Below the pieces are notes generated by a model, which saw only the letters and a program-made list of their open reading frames with translations, made no database searches and had not been told where the DNA came from. Of a stretch of 64,000 nt of DNA, positions 12,042 to 24,330 are shown piece after piece (within the stretch, counting starts at the first letter, position 1; the number at the start of each line of letters is the position of its first letter). A program made the position numbers and the translations under genes. The DNA comes from Angiostrongylus vasorum (lineage: Eukaryota > Nematoda > Chromadorea > Rhabditida > Metastrongylidae): the NCBI GenBank assembly GCA_018806985.1, contig JADANN010000401.1, forward strand, positions 806,001-870,000, given 5' to 3'.

Positions 12042-13728
12042 TACGGCCGATAAGCCATTACGTAAGTGCTAACTAAATCACAGTCACCACAGTCGATGTC
12101 CATTGTGAGTGCTCGATGTTGGTGCCTGTCTAGTGTCATTTCGTCATCAGAGCGTGCCCATTCTGTCGTGTTCACTGTTGCAATATGTGCTTCCTCTGAT
12201 GTTTGTAATTGGATCCTGGCCTGGTTGCGATCGGCCGTTGACAACTATTCCATCCAGGCAACAGTGTACAGAATATGTAGTGTTTTTCTTCAATTGTTGT
12301 GTTTCTTCCTTAACTCATGGGAGGAGTAGTGGCGAATGCTGCTGTTCATGTCGAATTTCAAATAAAACTTAGTGCTATACCCTTTATTCCCACATTCATT
12401 TCTTGCAGAAATTATATTTAGGAGTTAACTTATAAGAATTCTAGAATGGGGACTTGTTTTGTCACCCAGTAGATTACCCTTTAGATAGCAGCGAGTGAAG
12501 ACTGTGGCGAAGGAACACCTTTCTTCTGCAAAACGTTCTCTGGATTTCGTAAAACGATCCAAATTTTGTGACACCAATAATACAACTTTTCTAATGTGCA
12601 CTAGTAATGATGATGTTCCAACATTCTATTGTGAACACCGGTCGGATTCAGGTTCTGTGGTTGTCCACTGCTTCAAAATAAACACATACACACATATACA
12701 CATCTATACGTGCATACATACATGCATACAACTCTCTTGTATCTTCAACTGACTTTATACTTTTTGTTTTGATGACTAGGCGACGAATGAAGAACCTCCA
12801 CCATCTCCTTAAATCACATTCCATCGACTTAAATTGATAAATTCCTCATCGCTCCACACAGTGTTCTTTTTCTTTTCTTATGCTGTTTTGTTTCTTTACC
12901 AGTGTTTTATAGCTCTGTGATAAAAAATATGCTAACAAGCTCTTCGAACACAGTAAGTTGTTAAAGATTGTCGAAGGGCGGGTCAAATTAACTTTAAGGA
13001 ATTTTTGTGTAAAATCCTTAGATTTCGCGGAATAAGCATTCAAGCTGTTCAGATTTACGCCAAGTGCACAAAATTTGACTAAATGAGAAAAATTCTTTTG
13101 TTTATTAAAAAATAAGCTAAACATTGGTTTTCACAGCAATCGATAGCCATAAAAATCTATTGTGATCGTCCACTACACTTGTCCGTGAATAGAGCGTTCA
13201 GTTGTCAATAAAGTGAGTTAACGTTAAGTCACTATGTAAGCTATAAGCAGGTAGCGAACACCGTCAATGTAGTGCGAAGATAAAAAGCAGTCATTTGAGA
13301 GAAATTTCTATTCACCAACACCGGGCTCCCTTCAGAAGGGTAGGTGATTAGTTCACGATTTCAAGGTTTTTCGCCTAAACGATCTAGTTCTGTTCCTGTA
13401 GAGATCCACTTAACCATGGCAGACGCGAAAAAATCCTGAAAATCGCTTGAGGAAGAAAAATCTTAGGAAAGAACAATTTTCAACAGCATTACTGGAAGGA
13501 TTTTTGTAATAGCGATCTTTGTAATTACTCATTCTTTTTAATTCTCTTCGTCTGAAAGGAGCAGTAACGGCACTAACCCGTTTTTGAAGTAAAAGTTTAA
13601 GACAATGGAATCCTTCTCAAATCCTTGTAAATGCAGTTACGACAGCTTTGACACTTTCTAAGTAACATAGCACTCACGTTCTTCCTTCATTCTGGTGTTC
13701 TAGCGAAAAAGTCAGCATAGATTTGATT
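12042..13728. other. Intergenic DNA, no supported feature
   Basis: There is a short imperfect CA/CATA-rich tract at about 12,678-12,730. An open frame at 12,495-12,752 runs into that tract. I see no gene. Confidence 0.4.
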
Positions 13729-14115
13729 GCACTTGATACTTGATACTTGAATTACCCGTCCTCACTGGCTGTGCAGGGCCCCCAGCATAACCTCTATTTT
13801 TTGGGAGATTTGCTAGTTAAGCCATTTTGGTTCCTTGGAATCCTGAGGTCAGCCTGGCCAAAGTCTGCCCCAGGTCTTCACCACCAGAGGCAGTCGCAAC
13901 CCTTGTGGATCAGAGAGAGATTTACCACCAAGCGACTTTGATACCAGGACGGTGGTGGATCCTGGTACTGGTTTACCCTTAGCTAGGCTTCCTGATGGAA
14001 ACGCCGGACTCCTTCTTGGCTTAGGAGACCTTGCCAGGAGATGAACCTTTCCGCTGTACATCGCAGCCCGACACCCAGGAACACCTCCCAGCCACGATTG
14101 GGGTGTGAAACTGTT
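13729..14115 (-). repeat. SINE-D copy
   Basis: The left end is the heptamer tail complement (CTTGATA, CTTGATA, CTTGA). The full family body follows, including GGGCCCCCAGCATAACC, AAGTCTGCCCCAGGTCTTC and ACGGTGGTGGATCCTGG. The right end is the head region CACCTCCCAGCCACGAT. This is one of the cleanest copies for building a consensus. Confidence 0.85.
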
Positions 14116-14817
14116 GGGAGCATATACTTTATTTCAAAACATAATATGAAAAATGTGTCTGATTTGTTGCTATCGTAAAAAAAATCCTATAAGAACAAAG
14201 CTATCATCTGTCGCTCCCAGAAACAGACGGTATAAAAGAAGACAAAAAACAAAAACATTTCAGTGATGTAGTGTTACAACGATAGCTTGTCTTCTCTTGT
14301 GTAGTGAGTAAGCATGATCGTCTTCGGAGCATTCGACGCTATCACATACCTCATCTTCTGTGGTGCTTTTAAAAATGAGAGTCTAAATACGAATTACACT
14401 AATGGTTAAAATCATTCGAAGTCAAGAAATTCTATAGATAAGCGACCATTAGGAATTAATTCTTCTGTCATGTCTTGCCTCTTCTCTTTTACAACTCAAA
14501 TGTTAACTCTTTTGAATGCTTTCCAGGTTTTAGTGCGCTTAATTTAGATCTCCATAGAAAATAGTGCTCTGAGCTATGCAAAATAACCATAGTTTTGCTG
14601 GTTTACTTTTTCACCCTAATCGATATTTACCATTGTACAACCACAAAGTCAAAGTTACTAATCTCTTCTGTTCTTCCCAGTTCTTCTCGTTGATGGGACG
14701 TCGAATCTTCTCGACATTACCAGTTCCCACTTTGTGTTCTCTCCTGCTGACGATTGGTAATAAATTACAAATTCATTAGCGGTTCTGCCAAAACTATTCA
14801 AGAATGGCAAATGGTGT
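14116..14817. other. Intergenic DNA, no supported feature
   Basis: AT-rich, with only short open frames and no repeat family member that I could match. Confidence 0.4.
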
Positions 14818-14970
14818 AATCACAATCCCTGGGGCAGACTTTGGCCAGGCTGTTGCTCGGGATTCCAGGGAACCACAATGGCTTGACCAGCAAATCTCCG
14901 AAACTGCTGATTTTTGCTGGCCCGCACAACTAGTAATGACGGGCCGTTCAAGTACCAAGTATCAAGTTTC
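14818..14970 (+). repeat. SINE-D, 3' half only
   Basis: Only the tail-proximal part is present: GGGGCAGACTTTGGCCAGGC, the CCAGGGAACCACAATGG block and the TACCAAGTATCAAG tail. The copy is 5'-truncated, as expected for incomplete reverse transcription. Confidence 0.75.
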
Positions 14971-15011
14971 AACTAATCACAATCTTAACTTATTATTTAC
15001 TGCCTACTCTT

Positions 15012-15276
15012 TTTAACGGCAGGGTATATTGTGAAATATAACTTCAATGATGCTGAGATATTTGCAAAAATCCGGACCGCAGGTGTCTGCGGTGGTGAAC
15101 GAGACACGCTATTTTCCCTTTCCGGGGAGTAACGCGTTCACCACCACACCATGCGGATCCTTCGTTTCGCCTGTCTCTCAGCTAGTTCTATCAATCTTTT
15201 GCCACCAGAAATCACCCTCAACGGGATTGATCTGGGGAGCCCAAATCGGCAACGAGCCCAGTTAAGATGAGGCTGT
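15012..15276 (-). repeat. SINE-B copy, nearly full length
   Basis: The - strand carries the complete family order. The GCCGATTTGGGCTCCCCAGA block comes first, then GCTGAGAGACAGGCGAAACG, then an A-box-like TGGTGTGGTGGTGAACGCG. An insertion-bearing B-box region, the GCAAATATCTCAGCATCATTG tail and a TACCCTGCCGTTAAAAAG end follow. A second tail fragment in the same orientation lies at 15,290-15,345. Confidence 0.8.
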
Positions 15277-15447
15277 AGTTATAATCACAATTTTAACTTA
15301 TTATTTACTGCCCACTCTTTTTAATGGCAGGATATATTGCGAAATGGTGTTTTTCCAACTTCAAAAAGACTGTAAAACGATGCGTGAAAATTCTGGACTG
15401 ATGGAAGCACTGATTTTCTTACATCCTTTACTTTCTAATAAAGCCAC

Positions 15448-15712
15448 AAAGGCTGAAGGATTCAGCGTTCAGCAATCCCTAGGGGTTTCGCAATGCATTC
15501 TACTCCATTCGTGGAATCATAGAAGTGAATGGATGCATATGTGATTTATAAATTACTAGAAGTGGTCCGTCAATGTATCAGGTCAGCATTTTTATCTTCC
15601 CAAGAAAGCCTGGTATAATCTAGACGGTCCCAGACAAATGAAGTGCTTAGGTGACCTGGGAAGCGGGGTCGAACGAGACGACCAATGTATTTCAGGGCAC
15701 GTCTAACTACTT
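15448..15712 (-). repeat. Degenerate SINE-A
   Basis: The family blocks are recognisable in order (CAATCCCTAGGGG, GCATTCTACTCCATTCG, AATGTATCAGGTCAGCA, GGTCGAACGAGACGACC) but heavily diverged, so this is an old copy. Confidence 0.6.
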
Positions 15713-18700
15713 CGATCTCGTTCTTTAGTAAATCCACACAACCATTGTTAGGCTTTTTGTTTATCTTATAAGCTGCTGTACTAATGAAATTACATAATCC
15801 CGTTTAGCCTACTTTCTGTTCTACTTAACTGCGTCATGCATGTGCAAGGGTGTATTCCTCACATTTTTCTTACTTTCGATTGATTGAATATCTCTGCTGT
15901 TATCTTCTTCAATTATTAAACTAACACGAGGTTGATAAGAAAAAGTTCATTAACCTTTTGACGCCGTCGTCTTCTTCAAAGCCGAATTAACACGAATCAA
16001 TGATCCACAGATGGTCGTCCTCGCGATGTGGTTGTTCGTTGTTGCATCGCGTCCAATCCATTGGTGGGGCACCTCTCGAATGGCGTCGAATGGTGTAAAA
16101 ACATCTTTATCAGGGGACTTTGTCATAGCGATTAGGAAATAAGTGGTTGGTTGCAGGGTTGAAGCTTCCATGGGCCGCTCTTAATTCGTTTTTTCAAGGC
16201 TGGGCTGGCGCTGAGGCATGGTTGTCGTCGTTCTCTGAGATGCTGGCGTCCTTTCCGTGGCGGTCGCCATTATTCCAGCTCATTCTCATGCAAATCGTCC
16301 AAACTGGCTTGCACTGTATTCTAACATTTCGATCAGCGTTTTAGCGTTAATTCATCTTCATTCTTGATCAATCAAGCGCTGCTAATCGAACGTTTTCCGA
16401 AAAATTCCCCAGACTGCTTCATTCATCCATCAAGCTCATCTGTGTATTCAGATGAAGAGCAAAGAGCTCCAAAAAAGTAATCAAATTGTAGTCACCAGTT
16501 TGTTACAAATAGTACTTTTGTTATCATTTAATCGCGTAAAGACGTGCTACTGTAACCTTGTGAACACAAATAGTTCCGGTAATCCTAAACCGCAGTTAAT
16601 GTGCCGACGCCTGTTTTACGTAGTCATGCTTGGTTTACTTGAATATATAAGTGTTTTAGAACTTCTTTTTATCTTGCTAAAAAACATTTCATGGTTTACC
16701 AGAGTTTTTTGTACCAGTGTTTTCTCATAATGGGATGACTTATTTAGTTGAGTTCTTTGGCTAACGAATAAAGGGAAAACCGAACATCTACTGTTGAGTG
16801 TTTTTGCCGATCAGTTTCCTGCCAAACAGACTTTTTCTTGAGATGAATCGTAGATGTCGTTACGGTTACTTGAAGTTAACGAAAACTGGGGTTCCTCGCT
16901 AAGACTCTATTGTATTGTAAATTGGCTGATCGTAGGGTTTTTTCTATGCGCTATATGTTTTTGACGTCACACCTCCTCCATATAGGCGATGTGCACGACG
17001 CACTGATTAATGATATCAATTCACATGAAAGAGTAACTGGCCGTTCTCGAGCACTCCTTGGCATTCTTTGTTCTGACTTCATCCTCGCATTCTGTCGGTC
17101 TGACGCTTAGCAGTGGTTCACAAATGTCCCGTTAACTCTTGATCCCTTCCAGGTATACGTTGAGGATAAAGAACTTTATCTAAGCTCCTTACGTGGTAAT
17201 TGGCTTGTTCAACGAATTAATTCTGGGTTTCCTTACCATCCATTATCACAACATGGGCAAAACATCTTGTCTTTGTAATTATCGATTGTTAACAAGTATT
17301 ATTTTTGGTTTTTTTTCTTCATCTTCTCTTTTCTCTTCTCTTCCTTCCTTTTTTTTCATTCATTGTGCTACGGCCCTAATAATACTATCCATTTAATTTG
17401 AACTAAACCACAACAAACTACTGTAGACGCGTAAAGATTTTTTCATAAAAGTCTCTTAGACGTGGTTATATCCGATTTTTTTTGATTGATGATTCAACTT
17501 GTGCATTTCTACGTTGAAAGGAAAAGCCCTTATACTTATACCGTATCCTCAAAGCCAACAAGTGCTGTAGATTAGTCAGCCTTCCTTCAAGTTCATCTTC
17601 ATTTACATATTAGCGTATGATTACTCATTCAATAATGTTCTAAAGTTTTCTATTGAACCAGTGCCTCTCTCGTGTCATTGAAAGAGTGAGAAAAGAAAAA
17701 GCAGAAAACCAACATACTTTTCTTCTTCACTTAGAAAATTCGTTCCCATCAGTCTTACTGATCATTCTCATCCTCTTTCGAATGTCAATGTGAAAAATGC
17801 AACATGTTTCTTTTTGTATGATGAAATGTTCGTTCTTTTCCATCTATTTTATCAAGTTGTCACCCATCTTTCGATCATCAGTTTCATTCCTTTCTATTGA
17901 CTCATTGATATCTGCACGTCGTAATGATTTCTCACTATAGTCGTCTTTTCTTGATCGTTGTTCATCAGAGTTTTTTCAGTCATCCGTTCATCCAACGCGT
18001 TCCATTCCCTTCAGCACAGTTTGCTTTTATGAGGTTCATTGCGACCAGCTAATTGTAGGTGGGCTTTTTACCAAGCGCTTTTCAGAATTTTTCCCCAAAA
18101 CATACTAGGAGATCGGTTTTCTTGCACTAAAACGTGCCATATTGAAAACTGTACTAAATGTTTTTATTTTTTTTCTGGAAAAGTCCAATACCACATGCAG
18201 ACAGGGAAAAGCAGAAGAAACAAAACTGAAGAAAGCTGCTTGCTCTCTAAGCATAGTCAGATAACACTGAAATCTGAAGAAAATTCGACACACGGTGAAA
18301 AAATCGGTGTCGAACTCATTTCACATGGACCCCAGCCTGATGGGCCGCTTATCAGTTACCCTATCAGCTATGTCATATCAGTCCATGCGAACGGCTAAAG
18401 ATGGAAAATGGTTTTTTTCGAGTTCTATCTTCTTTGAGTTTTTTCTTATCCAAGACTGGCCTTATGTTAGCTACTTGTTAACCTACGCGCCATCGACGAT
18501 AGTTCATTTTTTGTTTAAATGAAGGTGAGAACAAACACTTTACATCAACGAGACAAGGAATGATTCCCAATAAATTCCATGAAGGTGAAAAATATATCGA
18601 AGCGAGCAAGCTTGGAAAGAATATGCGCAGGTTATTCTTCTAACAGTTCAAGCTACTACAGTACTACGCTCGTTACCGTACTACGGAGTACATAACGGCA

Positions 18701-19182
18701 TATCATTGACAACATGAACTGATTTTATTGATTTTTTCACCAAATCACTGGAGTGCACAGGTTGTTGGGTTTCTGATTTGCAACAGTGAATTCATTACTT
18801 CAGTGTGTAAACGTTGTTTTTGTATTTTTTCTGTGGTAGCCTTATAAAACAAGCCTCATCTAATCAATCACCAGTTGGAATTCATCAAGTTTTGCATTGC
18901 TTAGTTCTAAGCTCTGCTTTTCATTTCTTTTGTCAGAAGTCAAAAACAACACATTGAATTAATCGCTGGAGCATCAACGGTATCGTCATGATGAGGGATG
19001 GATCCGGTTTCAGGCCCCAACGTGTTCGGGACATTAAAACACATTCGAGTGATTCGCTCTGAGAATCGAAACCTATAAAAGAACCTTCGCAAACCATACG
19101 AAACAGATTAAACAGCGATGGAATGAATTTTTTTCATGGAATCATTCCAGAAAAAGCAATGACATTTCTGGAACAATCACAG
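15713..19182. other. Intergenic DNA, no supported feature
   Basis: This is the longest stretch in which I could match neither a gene nor a repeat family. Open frames at 16,452-16,730 and 18,039-18,398 have no recognisable domain. The latter is lysine/serine-rich and has no splice-site support. Confidence 0.35.
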
Positions 19183-19372
19183 TGATGCTGTAATATTTGA
19201 AAAACTCAGATCCCAGGCCAGATTCAAAAACTGGCTGAGGGAAAGGCAAAACGATGGCCTCAATGGCACAGTGGATAACATGTGAACCTCCGGAATGGGT
19301 AATCGTGGGTTCGAATCTGGCCTTGGGTCTGGGTTATGCAAATATCTTAGCATGATTGTGGTTGTACTTCAC
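19183..19372. repeat. SINE-C with an inverted head-to-head fragment
   Basis: The + copy at 19,229-19,372 has a TGGCACAGTGG A box, a strong B box GGGTTCGAATC and the TTATGCAAATATCTTAGCAT tail. Immediately before it, 19,183-19,222 is a - strand fragment of the same family (TATTTGAAAAACTC, AGGCCAGATTC). The two lie head to head. Confidence 0.75.
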
Positions 19373-19504
19373 ATCACACTTTTCAGTGAAAAAATAATAG
19401 TAGGCATCAGATAAAGAATTATACATTGTGATTTCTGGAACGCTTAAATGAAATTCCACAACATTTAGTAATAAAAATACATTCTACTGACTTCGTTGTT
19501 TTTT

Positions 19505-19868
19505 TACTTTACTTTATTTGACCCGTCTTCACGTTTACTCTGCGGACCCCAGCACTCCTCACATCCAATTTATTTCCTCGCATCCATCGTCCACAGCGGT
19601 GTTCCAAGTTTTACGTGTGGCTTCGGCTGCTGCTTGAAGATTTTCATTTCATCTTGGATGTCGTAGAATGTTGGTCCAGCAATTCTCCCTGGAGTGATGA
19701 GATAGCCGCGCTGGAGCGTTCCTAATTGGATTGCAAAGAGTGATTTTTTTCCCCGACAATTCCTGTACGTTTTTCCAACACCGGAGGGATGGGAGGCACG
19801 GTTGGCCAGGAGCGGAATCGAACTAGCACCATGCTCGTGATGACGGACATCACTACCACTGTGCAACC
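19505..19868 (-). repeat. SINE-E copy
   Basis: The tRNA-like head is at the right end on the - strand: GCACAGTGGTAGTGATGTCC, then TAGTTCGATTCCGCTCC as B box. The body contains TTCTACGACATCCA and GAAGCCACACG. The - strand frame over this interval is repeat-derived, not a gene. Confidence 0.75.
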
Positions 19869-20434
19869 ATCGTTCGAATTTCTTTCCAGAGATTTCTCAG
19901 CAACAGAATGGCATTTATCGATCGTTGCATCAAATTTTAAAATCACACTATTTTTTTTTAAAAATTGAAAGCCAAAATCTTTGTTATCGCATTTAGTGAA
20001 TTATTCCGTAGCTTACGGATACTGAGAAACAAAAAATGCTGCATGCATGGACTGGTAGAGGAGATTCAAAAGGTGACGCATCATTCTGGCGGCCGAAGAC
20101 ACGAAGAATGTGGAATTGGAAATCTTTTTTGTAATTAAGACAACCAACTCCGTTAACTGATAGGCCAAGACAGAACATTTTTTGGTGTAAGGTCTCGATA
20201 ACTGATGTGTTGAAAGCATTCTGGAACGATTTGTGATATAAGTCATATTCGTCTGGTTCTTGTATGACCGAACCAAAAACCACGGATGCATTCCAGGTGA
20301 CCTCTAACCACTGTGCTACATGTGACCCAAACGGTTTAGTTGTTCAAATCAAAAAATTATATTTTGTCTTATAACAAGACTTATGAATTAGAGTTAGAAC
20401 CGTTGAAATCTGTATATTATCATAGTGTTTCAGA

Positions 20435-20706
20435 GCGCTTTTAGTTCAATACAAAAAATGGTATTTCAAACAGAATGCTATACCAATGGAATGCAAGTCG
20501 TTTGTTCCACCACAGTGGAGTTCTGATTTCCTGAAGACCACATGCCTTTTTTTCTCTTTTTTTATTGAGGCTTGCATTCAAGCCGTGAAGGGGTTGAACA
20601 AGTAGTATTTGGTCGTCCAGCAGGTTGCGATGGTGCCCTCCTGTGCGCATCTGTGTGGACGATTGTGCGCTTTTAGTCCGATACAAAAAATAGTATCTCA
20701 AATAGA
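20435..20706. repeat. Pair of 40 bp direct repeats around 192 bp
   Basis: GCGCTTTTAGT..ATACAAAAAAT.GTAT.TCAAA.AGA occurs at 20,435-20,474 and again at 20,667-20,706 with about five differences. The intervening DNA holds AATGCAAG and CTTGCATT in inverted order. It could be a small duplicated unit or the remnant of an insertion. No family is recognised. Confidence 0.55.
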
Positions 20707-21393
20707 TTATGCAACTGTTTATATATACACCAAGAATAATAAGACGACGTCACTTATACAAGTCTCGCCAAGTTCTTATGCATTCTAGTTATCGAAAAAC
20801 AATGATCACAGTGAAAATATTACCGAGAAGTCTATTTCTCTAACCAACATCCTATTTCTAATTTTTACCCACGATTATCTATTTAATTATCACTTTCTCG
20901 TACTCAAAACCCTCAAGAGGCTTTACGGCGCACTTTGGTCCCAGAGGATCCACAGGGTCTTTGCGCCGACAGTTTTTCTTGATATCTGACGAGGATTTAT
21001 GTTTATGCAAACTGCATCACAAGGAAAGTTTCGAATTGTATCGCTAATCAAAAATACAGTTTTAACCACCAGTTCCTTTTATGGCGGAAGAAGTAACATA
21101 TTTGCGAAAAATACAGAGCAGTTGAAATTTGGAAGCGCTTCGGTCTTAGTGCAGGAACTGTAGTGAGTGAACGATTCATTATACTACTCAAAAGTTTGAA
21201 GAGGTTTCAGAGGCCGATCCTTGCTCCCTAAGGATTCCTAGGATCTGAGTGTTTACAGCATGTTTTTTAGATGTTTAGAGAGATAACCAAAAGAGCTGGT
21301 TTAAAAAAAATTAAAGTACTTGATAAAATTTAACTCCGATAGATGAAACTATCCGAAATTTGGACTGGTTCCACTCTGCATATTAGTTCAGGT
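20707..21393. other. Intergenic DNA, no supported feature
   Basis: AT-rich. Nothing matched to a gene or to one of the repeat families. Confidence 0.4.
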
Positions 21394-21677
21394 TAATAAA
21401 AAGAATAAAGCTCTGCGTTGATCAATCCCCTCGAGGGATGCGTCATGCATTCGACTTCACTAAGTATCGTTGAAGGTGATTGGATGCATATCTGGCCTTT
21501 ACAATGACTCGCGGTCGCCTACCGATGTATCGAGCCGGTGCTGCTATCCTCCTAGACAAGTCAGGTACCAATTTGCCGACCCCGGAGGGACGGAAGGCTT
21601 GGTGGGCCATGGGCGCAGGGATCGATTCCATGTGTGTGTCGTAGTGGCTTCTCCAACCACTGCGCTACACGCACCCT
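21394..21677 (-). repeat. SINE-A copy with 11 bp target-site duplication
   Basis: On the - strand it runs from the GCGTGTAGCGCAGTGGTTGG head through GATCGATCCC (B box) and TAGCAGCACCGGCTCGATAC to the GCTTTATTC-type tail. TTAGTTCAGGT lies at 21,383-21,393 and again at 21,678-21,688, flanking the element exactly. Confidence 0.9.
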
Positions 21678-21884
21678 TTAGTTCAGGTACTTAAGAGATT
21701 CGTACTAGCATGTTAATGCCACAGTGCGACATTTTCTGTGCGGGAACCCTCGAATATAATTTCGGTCTTGAGATGAATTCCAACGACTTTAAGTTACATT
21801 ATTTGAAATTTTCTGCCCTAGTAGGCCACCATTCTTTGGCGAACTTTTCATTCGGTTAAGTCATTGAAATTTTTTAATGTTTCT

Positions 21885-22205
21885 GCTTGTTATTACTCTA
21901 TTATTACCTGACTCATCGTCAGATCTACTCCGTGGATCGCAGCGCTTCTTGCATTCAATCTCGTTTTCTCTCGCATCCATTGTTCACAGAGGTTCTCGAA
22001 AATCTCTCGTCTTGTTTCTGGCTACTGCGTAAGGACTTCGCCCTTTTTTATGGATGTCGTAGAATGCTGGTCTTCTTCTTGCAATCGTGGTGATAGCTGA
22101 GCTAGGGTGTTCTCTCGTGGTTTAGAGGAGAGCGTTGTGGGAGCGGGTGGAATCAGCATCTTGATTCCTGATGGGCTATCACTAACCACGTCACTACCCC
22201 CTTCC
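21885..22205 (-). repeat. SINE-E copy
   Basis: This copy carries the family blocks GCGCTTCTTGCATTCAATC, ATGGATGTCGTAGAATGCTG and, at the right end, the complement of the tRNA-like head. The B-box region is degenerate compared with the 19.5 kb copy. Confidence 0.7.
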
Positions 22206-22575
22206 ATCTGTTTATTTACAACTATGAAACGGAATAAGAGAGAAACATGATTCTTAAAGAAGAATGTGGAATTGTTGAGCCAAAAGTCGTGAGTCAGAAG
22301 CAGGTATTTGTCATGTATTTATTATGACTTTCTCTCGTTCCTTTCTCGTTTTCTCACTCATCACTCAAATAACTCTTCGACTTTTCTTGATATTTGTCCT
22401 CATAATGCATACGATCATGGCGAAGTCCTGTTCTTTATCATATCAATACCATATAAGCATCTAATTCCTCGTTCGTGCAATTTCCACTTTTAACAGAATA
22501 ACTTTGCTTATAGAGTGGGATTTAATTTGAAGCCTAAAATTGTAGTTTAACCATGATTTTTGCAAACATATATTA

Positions 22576-22855
22576 AGGCGCGTGTGGCGCAGTGGTTGGA
22601 GGAGCCCTACAACACACGTGGAATTGGTCCCCGCGCCCATGGCCCACAAAGCCTTCCATCTCTCCGGGGGTCGGCAAATTGGTATCAGACTTGTTTGGGA
22701 GGATAGCAGCACTGGCTTGATAAATCGGTAGACCACCGCGACTCATTTTCATGGCCAGATATGCATTTACTCACCTCTAAACGATGCTTAATGAAGTCGA
22801 ATGCATGGCGCATCCCTCAGGGATTGATCAACTCCGAGAGCTTTATCCTTTTTTA
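22576..22855 (+). repeat. SINE-A copy, nearly full length
   Basis: The head GGCGCGTGTGGCGCAGTGG is intact. The B-box-like ATTGGTCCCCGCGCCC and the body TAGCAGCACTGGCTTGATA follow. The end is GATTGATCAACTCCGAGAGC plus TTTATCC. Good material for a consensus. Confidence 0.88.
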
Positions 22856-23598
22856 TTTCATATTTATATTTAGTTTAAAAGGAAGGAATATTTATAAAGA
22901 AGGCAAAAAGAACTCCATATGTAGTAACTTTTTTGAATATTCTCTCTAGTGCAAACATATGGTTCGTCTTTATCGATGTCTTGCGAAATAAACACTTTGA
23001 GTCCCCTTGAAATATTATATCCTAGAGAAAATGACTCGGAAAAAAATGATCCGCTATTTGCCTTTACTTATTTCCTTGTCCTGTCATGATGACTACTGTG
23101 CTTTTGCCGGAAGTGCGTGAGAAAAGAGCATTCTTAGCATTTCCATTTTAATCTCAGTTCAGAAGCAAAATTATTCTATTATGAGATTTTTTGCAAGATC
23201 AAAGCCTTCTATTAAGTGGTCGAAATTCCTTAAAACCGTTCGAATTCATAAAGAACCCTTGCAAATAGGCTGGGCTATAAGAGTAATGGACACCACCGTT
23301 TAGCTGAATTCACTTTGTGCTCAATCTCGATGATCTTTGTCCAATACGGCAGTGGGTTAAAGATGTCTCTTCCTTAGTTTTTGCGTCAATGTTTGATTAT
23401 AACCAAACGGTACATAGCAAACTCGTGTCTTAGAGATTTTGGGGAATGTTTTGTTGCTAGCCATATTTTCCTGGTTTTTTTGTTTGTTTTTTCTTCTCTT
23501 GATGACGTCATTGAAGATGTGTCGGCGAGCATTTGAATGTGAGAGCAAGCGTATTTGTGAAAAACAACGTTATTCCCGAAGGATTTCGGGCACTTTTG
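22856..23598. other. Intergenic DNA, no supported feature
   Basis: No gene and no repeat family member was recognised in this stretch. Confidence 0.4.
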
Positions 23599-23870
23599 CT
23601 TGTTTTCTCTCCCTGGCGTCTAAAGTTCGAATATCTGTGTCAATCCCTTGTTTTCTTTGGTCACTTGGAGTTAACATATTCTTCGTCTTTGCTGTTTTTT
23701 GGCGCTTTCAGTTGAGATATTCTTGGCCATCACTTGTTCTCTCATTGGAGTCTGGAGTGGAAATGCCCTTGGCTGTCGCTTGCCCTCTCTTTGGAGCCTA
23801 GAGTTGAGATGTCCCTTGCTGCTGATTGTTTTCTTCTCAGCACCTGACTGAAGTACTGAGATGTTGGTTG
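23599..23870. repeat. Imperfect minisatellite, about 46 bp period, about 6 units
   Basis: Units begin with CTTG(T/C)(T/C)(T/C)TCTCT-like sequence at about 23,599, 23,647, 23,690, 23,733, 23,779 and 23,825. Units 4 and 5 are the most alike (CTCTCATTGGAGTCTGGAG and CTCTCTTTGGAGCCTAGAG). The others have drifted and vary from 43 to 48 bp. Open frames on both strands follow the repeat. A coding tandem array cannot be excluded, but I see no supporting exon structure. Confidence 0.65.
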
Positions 23871-24199
23871 ATGAACGTATTTTTCTGGAGGTGCGCACTA
23901 CGCACTTTTCACACCATCACTACCTAGTGCTTAGCATATGTCCAGCATATTTCTTATTCAATCGACCTCTCAGACATGTTTTCATTTTTTGTGCTCTGGA
24001 AACGTGTATTGTGTCATTGCTTTTATCCGCTACGTCCTTGAACGAGCATGCCAATTAAATGTACAGTACGGCTATCAAGGTATCGTAGCGCTTGATTTGA
24101 CACCAAGGGTTGCTACGTTGTTCTCGATTTTGTGCTTAGTTTATCCATACAATATCGTGAACGATTTTCCCTATGGGTAGGCAGGAAGATGCTTTTTTT

Positions 24200-24330
24200 A
24201 GAATACTTATCAGCTTACTTTGATACACAGACAATCCATTGTAACATGTCGTACTGCTTCCAGCACTTCTTCCACTCATTACATTGTGTTGCAACTGTCG
24301 TTCCATGGAGGTAGCCGAATTTGTGTATGA
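24200..24330 (-). mobile_element. Possible RTE-type LINE 3' relic
   Basis: On the - strand the translation contains ATQCNEWKKCWKQYD, which resembles the conserved NEWK.CW segment near the C terminus of RTE-clade LINE polyproteins. The stretch is short, and no adjoining reverse transcriptase sequence is present. Confidence 0.35.

Noticed and set aside
13980..14050. Resemblance of SINE-D GGGAGACC to an internal 5S rRNA promoter box
   Set aside because: The matching stretch is only eight to ten bases and the surrounding sequence does not align with 5S rRNA.
19570..19946. Two - strand frames of 98 and 74 codons
   Set aside because: They run through a SINE-E copy and are repeat-derived.
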